From the NCBI GenBank assembly GCA_003240855.1, contig QFNN01000065.1:1-16583 (forward strand): a DNA stretch of 16,583 bases. Direction: 5' to 3'. Within the stretch, counting starts at the first letter, position 1. The number at the start of each line of letters is the position of its first letter. The notes beneath the pieces were generated by a model. That model did not search any database. It was not told the origin of the DNA and saw only the letters and a list, made by a program, of their open reading frames with translations. A program made the translations under genes and the position numbers. The DNA comes from Sphingomonas sanxanigenens. GTDB lineage: Bacteria; Pseudomonadota; Alphaproteobacteria; Sphingomonadales; Sphingomonadaceae. Of this stretch, positions 14,096 through 16,583 are shown piece by piece.

Positions 14096-14188
14096 CCGTC
14101 ATTGCGAGGCCGTGGGCCGAAGCAATCCAGCCCGATGTCCGGCTTCGTTCTGGATTGCTTCGTCGGCTGCGCCGCCTCGCAATGACGG
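14096..14188. repeat. 93-bp nested palindrome between convergent genes
   Basis: Outer arms CCGTCATTGCGAGGC (14096-14110) and GCCTCGCAATGACGG (14174-14188) are perfect 15-bp inverted copies. Inner arms CGAAGCAATCCAG (14118-14130) and CTGGATTGCTTCG (14150-14162) are a perfect 13-bp pair, leaving a 19-base loop. The linkers between inner and outer arms differ in length (7 and 11 bases), giving an internal bulge. This pattern resembles the TCATTGCGAG...GCAATCC palindromic repeats I recall from many alphaproteobacterial genomes, possibly MITE-like. It has no coding capacity. It sits in the 111-base gap between the M14 peptidase and ABC permease stops, where it could also serve as a bidirectional terminator. 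Confidence 0.85.
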
Positions 14189-14195
14189 GGAGGGC

Positions 14196-16583
14196 CTATT
14201 CGTAGCGCAGCGCGTTGATCGGGTTGGCGCGGGCGACGCGCCAGGCGTGGCCGGCGATCGTCGCGACAGCGATGGCGAGCGCCAATATTCCCGCCGCGAC
14301 GAACGGCGTGGGGCCAAGCCCGACGCGCGCATCGAAGCTGTTCAGCCAGTTGCGCATCACCCACCAGGCCACGGGCCAGGCAATGAGATTGGCGATCAGC
14401 ACCGGCCGGCTGAACTGCCAGACGAGCAGGCGGACGATGTCGCGCGTGCGGGCGCCCAGCACCTTGCGGATACCGATCTCCTTGGTCCGCCGTTCCGCCG
14501 TGAAGGCGGCGAGGCCGAACAGGCCAAGGCAGCCGATCACCACCGCGAGCAGCGCGAAGATGCCGAACATCTGCGCGCGGGCGTCGACGCGCTTATAGGT
14601 GCGCGCCATGATCGCGTCGCTGAATTCGGCGTCGAACGGCACCTCCGCCGCAAAACGGCGCCAGACCTGTTCGACCCCCGCGCGCACCTGCGCCGGATCG
14701 CCATGATAGCGCACCATCAGCCAGTTGGTCGCATTCTTCTGGACATAGAACATGATCGGCTCGATCGGCCGGGTAACGCCGCGGAAGCGCGAGTCCGCCA
14801 CCACGCCGATGACGTTGAGGCGCATGACGCCGCCGTCCTCGGGACCGCGATCATATTCCAGGACCTTGCCGACCGCATCCTGCGCGCTGGCGAAGCCGAG
14901 CCGCTTCACAGCGGACTGGTTGATGACGATATTCGCGCCGCGCGCCGTCAGCGCCCTTTCCACCGCCTCATCGCGCTTGTCGGGCGTGGTCTGGTCGTCC
15001 ATCAGCCGGTTCGCATCGAAGATGCGGCCGGCGACGGTGCGAATCTCCATGGTCGGGAAATAGCCGGCGTCGACGGGGTAGATGCCGATCTCGATCGGGT
15101 CGGTGCGGCCCGGGAGGTCGACGATGGTGCTCGACGTATTGCCGGTGTTGACGCCGATTCCCGTCCTGCCGGCGGATTCGACGCCGGGAACGGCGAGAAT
15201 GGCGCGGATCAGTTCGTCCTGCCTGCCCTGGAGCCTGGACGAGCCCATGCCGAACACCTGCAGCAGCCCGTCGCGCTTGTAGCCGGGGTCGAGCGAGCGG
15301 GCATAGACCGTCTGGCTGTAGATGACGGCGGTGCAGGCCATCAGACCGATGGACACGGCGAACTGCACGACCACCAGGATGCTGCGCAGCCGACCCGATC
15401 CCTCCGCCTCCGAAGCAGACTTGTTCGCCTTCAGCATGCGGGCGGGCTGGAAGCGCGAGAGATAGAAGCCCGGATAGAGGCCGCCGATAGCGCCGACGAT
15501 CAGGACGAGCGCGAGGACCGCAAGCAGAATCCCGTCCGCGCCGACATAGCGCACGGCGAGGTCGGCATCGAGGAAGTGCGCGAACCAGGGCATCGCGATC
15601 TCGGCGAGCGCCAGCGCGACCAGAGTGGCTATGGCGGTGAGGAGAATGGATTCGCTCAGAAACTGGAGGATGAGCTGGCGCCGCGTCGCGCCCAGCACCT
15701 TGCGCAGCGCGACTTCGCGCGCGCGCTGGCCGGCGCGCGCGGTGGCGAGATTGGTGAAGTTGATGCAGGCCATGGCGAGGATCAGCACCGCGATCACCGA
15801 GAAGGTGACGATCGTCGTCTTGTCGTTGCCGGGCGTCATCGCGGAGCCCTGCGCCTCGCCGAGATGGACGTCGCGGATGTTGACGAGGGCGTAGCTGCGC
15901 CCGTCGCCCTGGTTGGAGCGGCGGCCGTTGACGGTCTCGTCGGGAATGTTGCGCTTTTTCCAGGCCGCGAACTGGCTGTTGATCTGCGCGACGTCGACGC
16001 CGGGCTTCAGCTTCGTATAGACCCAGCCGGCGGTCCAGCCCCACTGGGTGAGGAACGCTTCGTTATTGGCCTGCTTGTAGAGGCTGGGCATGTCCGCCCG
16101 CAGCAGCAGGTTGAACTCCATGTGAGAGTTCTTCGGCAGATCCTTGAACACGCCGGTAATGCGATATTCGGCCCTGACCCCCAATACGATGACGCTGAGC
16201 GTCCGGCCCACCACGCCCGTCTTGCCGAACAGGCGCGTCGCCTCGCTCGCGCTCAATATGGCGTTGCCGGGCCGCGTCAGCGCCGTGCGGTCGCCGTGCA
16301 GCATGGGCAGCTCGATCACGTCGAGGAACGGGCTGTCGACCAGATAGGCGTTTTCGGGCGCGATGGCGCGGCCATCCTTTAGCACGGTGATGGAGACGCC
16401 GCCGCCGACATAGGTCGCCGCCTCGATCTGCGGGAAATCCTTCAGCAGCGCGACCTTGGTCACATAAGGCACGCCCTGATTGTCGAACTTGTCCGCGCTT
16501 GTCGTGCTGCGGTAATGGCTCTGGAACTGATAGACGCGGTCGCTGTCGGGCAGCCATTTGTCGTAGCTGCTTTCATAGCGGAC
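14196..16583 (-). CDS. FtsX/MacB-type ABC transporter permease, 5' end outside the window
   Basis: A long membrane permease read from the right edge; 795 residues are visible and the frame is open to base 16583, beginning VRYESSYDKWLPDSDRVYQF, so the N-terminus (including the first membrane helix) is missing. The first part is a MacB-like periplasmic domain. A first FtsX domain starts near visible residue 257 with a membrane segment and the motif REVALRKVLGA; a second near the C-terminus repeats it as KEIGIRKVLGA, an internal duplication normal for the family. The end is ANPINALRYE, typical of such permeases. These proteins usually work with a cytoplasmic ATPase and move lipids, peptides or antimicrobials or transmit a signal; the ATPase is not in the window. 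GTG 16472 is an internal codon. Confidence 0.93.
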   Translation of the reverse strand, partial: VRYESSYDKWLPDSDRVYQFQSHYRSTTSADKFDNQGVPYVTKVALLKDFPQIEAATYVGGGVSITVLKDGRAIAPENAYLVDSPFLDVIELPMLHGDRTALTRPGNAILSASEATRLFGKTGVVGRTLSVIVLGVRAEYRITGVFKDLPKNSHMEFNLLLRADMPSLYKQANNEAFLTQWGWTAGWVYTKLKPGVDVAQINSQFAAWKKRNIPDETVNGRRSNQGDGRSYALVNIRDVHLGEAQGSAMTPGNDKTTIVTFSVIAVLILAMACINFTNLATARAGQRAREVALRKVLGATRRQLILQFLSESILLTAIATLVALALAEIAMPWFAHFLDADLAVRYVGADGILLAVLALVLIVGAIGGLYPGFYLSRFQPARMLKANKSASEAEGSGRLRSILVVVQFAVSIGLMACTAVIYSQTVYARSLDPGYKRDGLLQVFGMGSSRLQGRQDELIRAILAVPGVESAGRTGIGVNTGNTSSTIVDLPGRTDPIEIGIYPVDAGYFPTMEIRTVAGRIFDANRLMDDQTTPDKRDEAVERALTARGANIVINQSAVKRLGFASAQDAVGKVLEYDRGPEDGGVMRLNVIGVVADSRFRGVTRPIEPIMFYVQKNATNWLMVRYHGDPAQVRAGVEQVWRRFAAEVPFDAEFSDAIMARTYKRVDARAQMFGIFALLAVVIGCLGLFGLAAFTAERRTKEIGIRKVLGARTRDIVRLLVWQFSRPVLIANLIAWPVAWWVMRNWLNSFDARVGLGPTPFVAAGILALAIAVATIAGHAWRVARANPINALRYE

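Noticed and set aside
14112..16382. 756-codon open frame on the plus strand opposite the ABC permease
   Set aside because: It is a by-product of GC-rich codon use antisense to a clear permease gene. The translation is rich in Arg, Asp, Gly and Ala without any family pattern and starts inside the palindromic repeat.
1..16583. Defence system, CRISPR array, prophage or integrated element
   Set aside because: No nuclease, helicase, integrase, toxin-antitoxin pair, direct-repeat array or tRNA-flanked boundary was seen, and base composition looks even throughout.

Overview
The window is GC-rich and densely coded, and looks like ordinary chromosome from an alphaproteobacterium. Sphingomonadales is the best guess, from protein style (for example the short PhnA-like protein, the DHRS7-like SDR, the Dabb-tailed MFS_3 carrier and the YCKR glycine-zipper envelope proteins) and from a TCATTGCGAG-type intergenic palindrome. 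That assignment is by family resemblance and was not checked by search. No rRNA, tRNA, CRISPR array, phage gene or transposase was seen, and no gap exceeds about 175 bases.

Layout. (1) Positions 1-2752, plus strand: a tight run of five genes after the last codons of an upstream gene. They are a 123-residue unknown protein, a DUF985 cupin, a short-chain dehydrogenase, a PhnA-like protein lacking its zinc ribbon, and uracil-DNA glycosylase (ung). Gaps are 7-33 bases, so they are probably one transcript. (2) 2766-3281, minus: a small lipoprotein, convergent with ung. (3) 3410-6932, minus: a likely operon read as PilZ protein, cytochrome P450, then an exported beta-lactamase-fold serine hydrolase; PilZ and P450 overlap by GTGA. 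(4) 7053-7640, plus: a DUF1801/YdeI-type protein, closed by a strong bidirectional hairpin. (5) 7695-8788, minus: two paralogous exported glycine-zipper proteins. (6) 8963-10642, plus: an MFS_3 exporter with a soluble C-terminal domain, preceded by an AT-rich dyad resembling an iron-regulator site. (7) 10644-11198, minus: an NADPH-dependent FMN reductase whose stop codon lies one base from that of the exporter. (8) 11331-14084, plus: a large secreted M14 zinc carboxypeptidase. (9) 14096-14188: a 93-base nested palindrome between convergent genes. (10) 14196 to the right edge, minus: an FtsX/MacB-type ABC permease whose start lies outside the window.

Functionally this is a mix of housekeeping (base excision repair, flavin reduction, peptide turnover), envelope proteins and possible secondary oxidation chemistry (P450, SDR, hydrolase). 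I see no strong case for a new defence or mobile system. The items most worth checking are the PilZ-P450-hydrolase operon, the glycine-zipper pair, the dyad before the exporter, and the intergenic palindrome.
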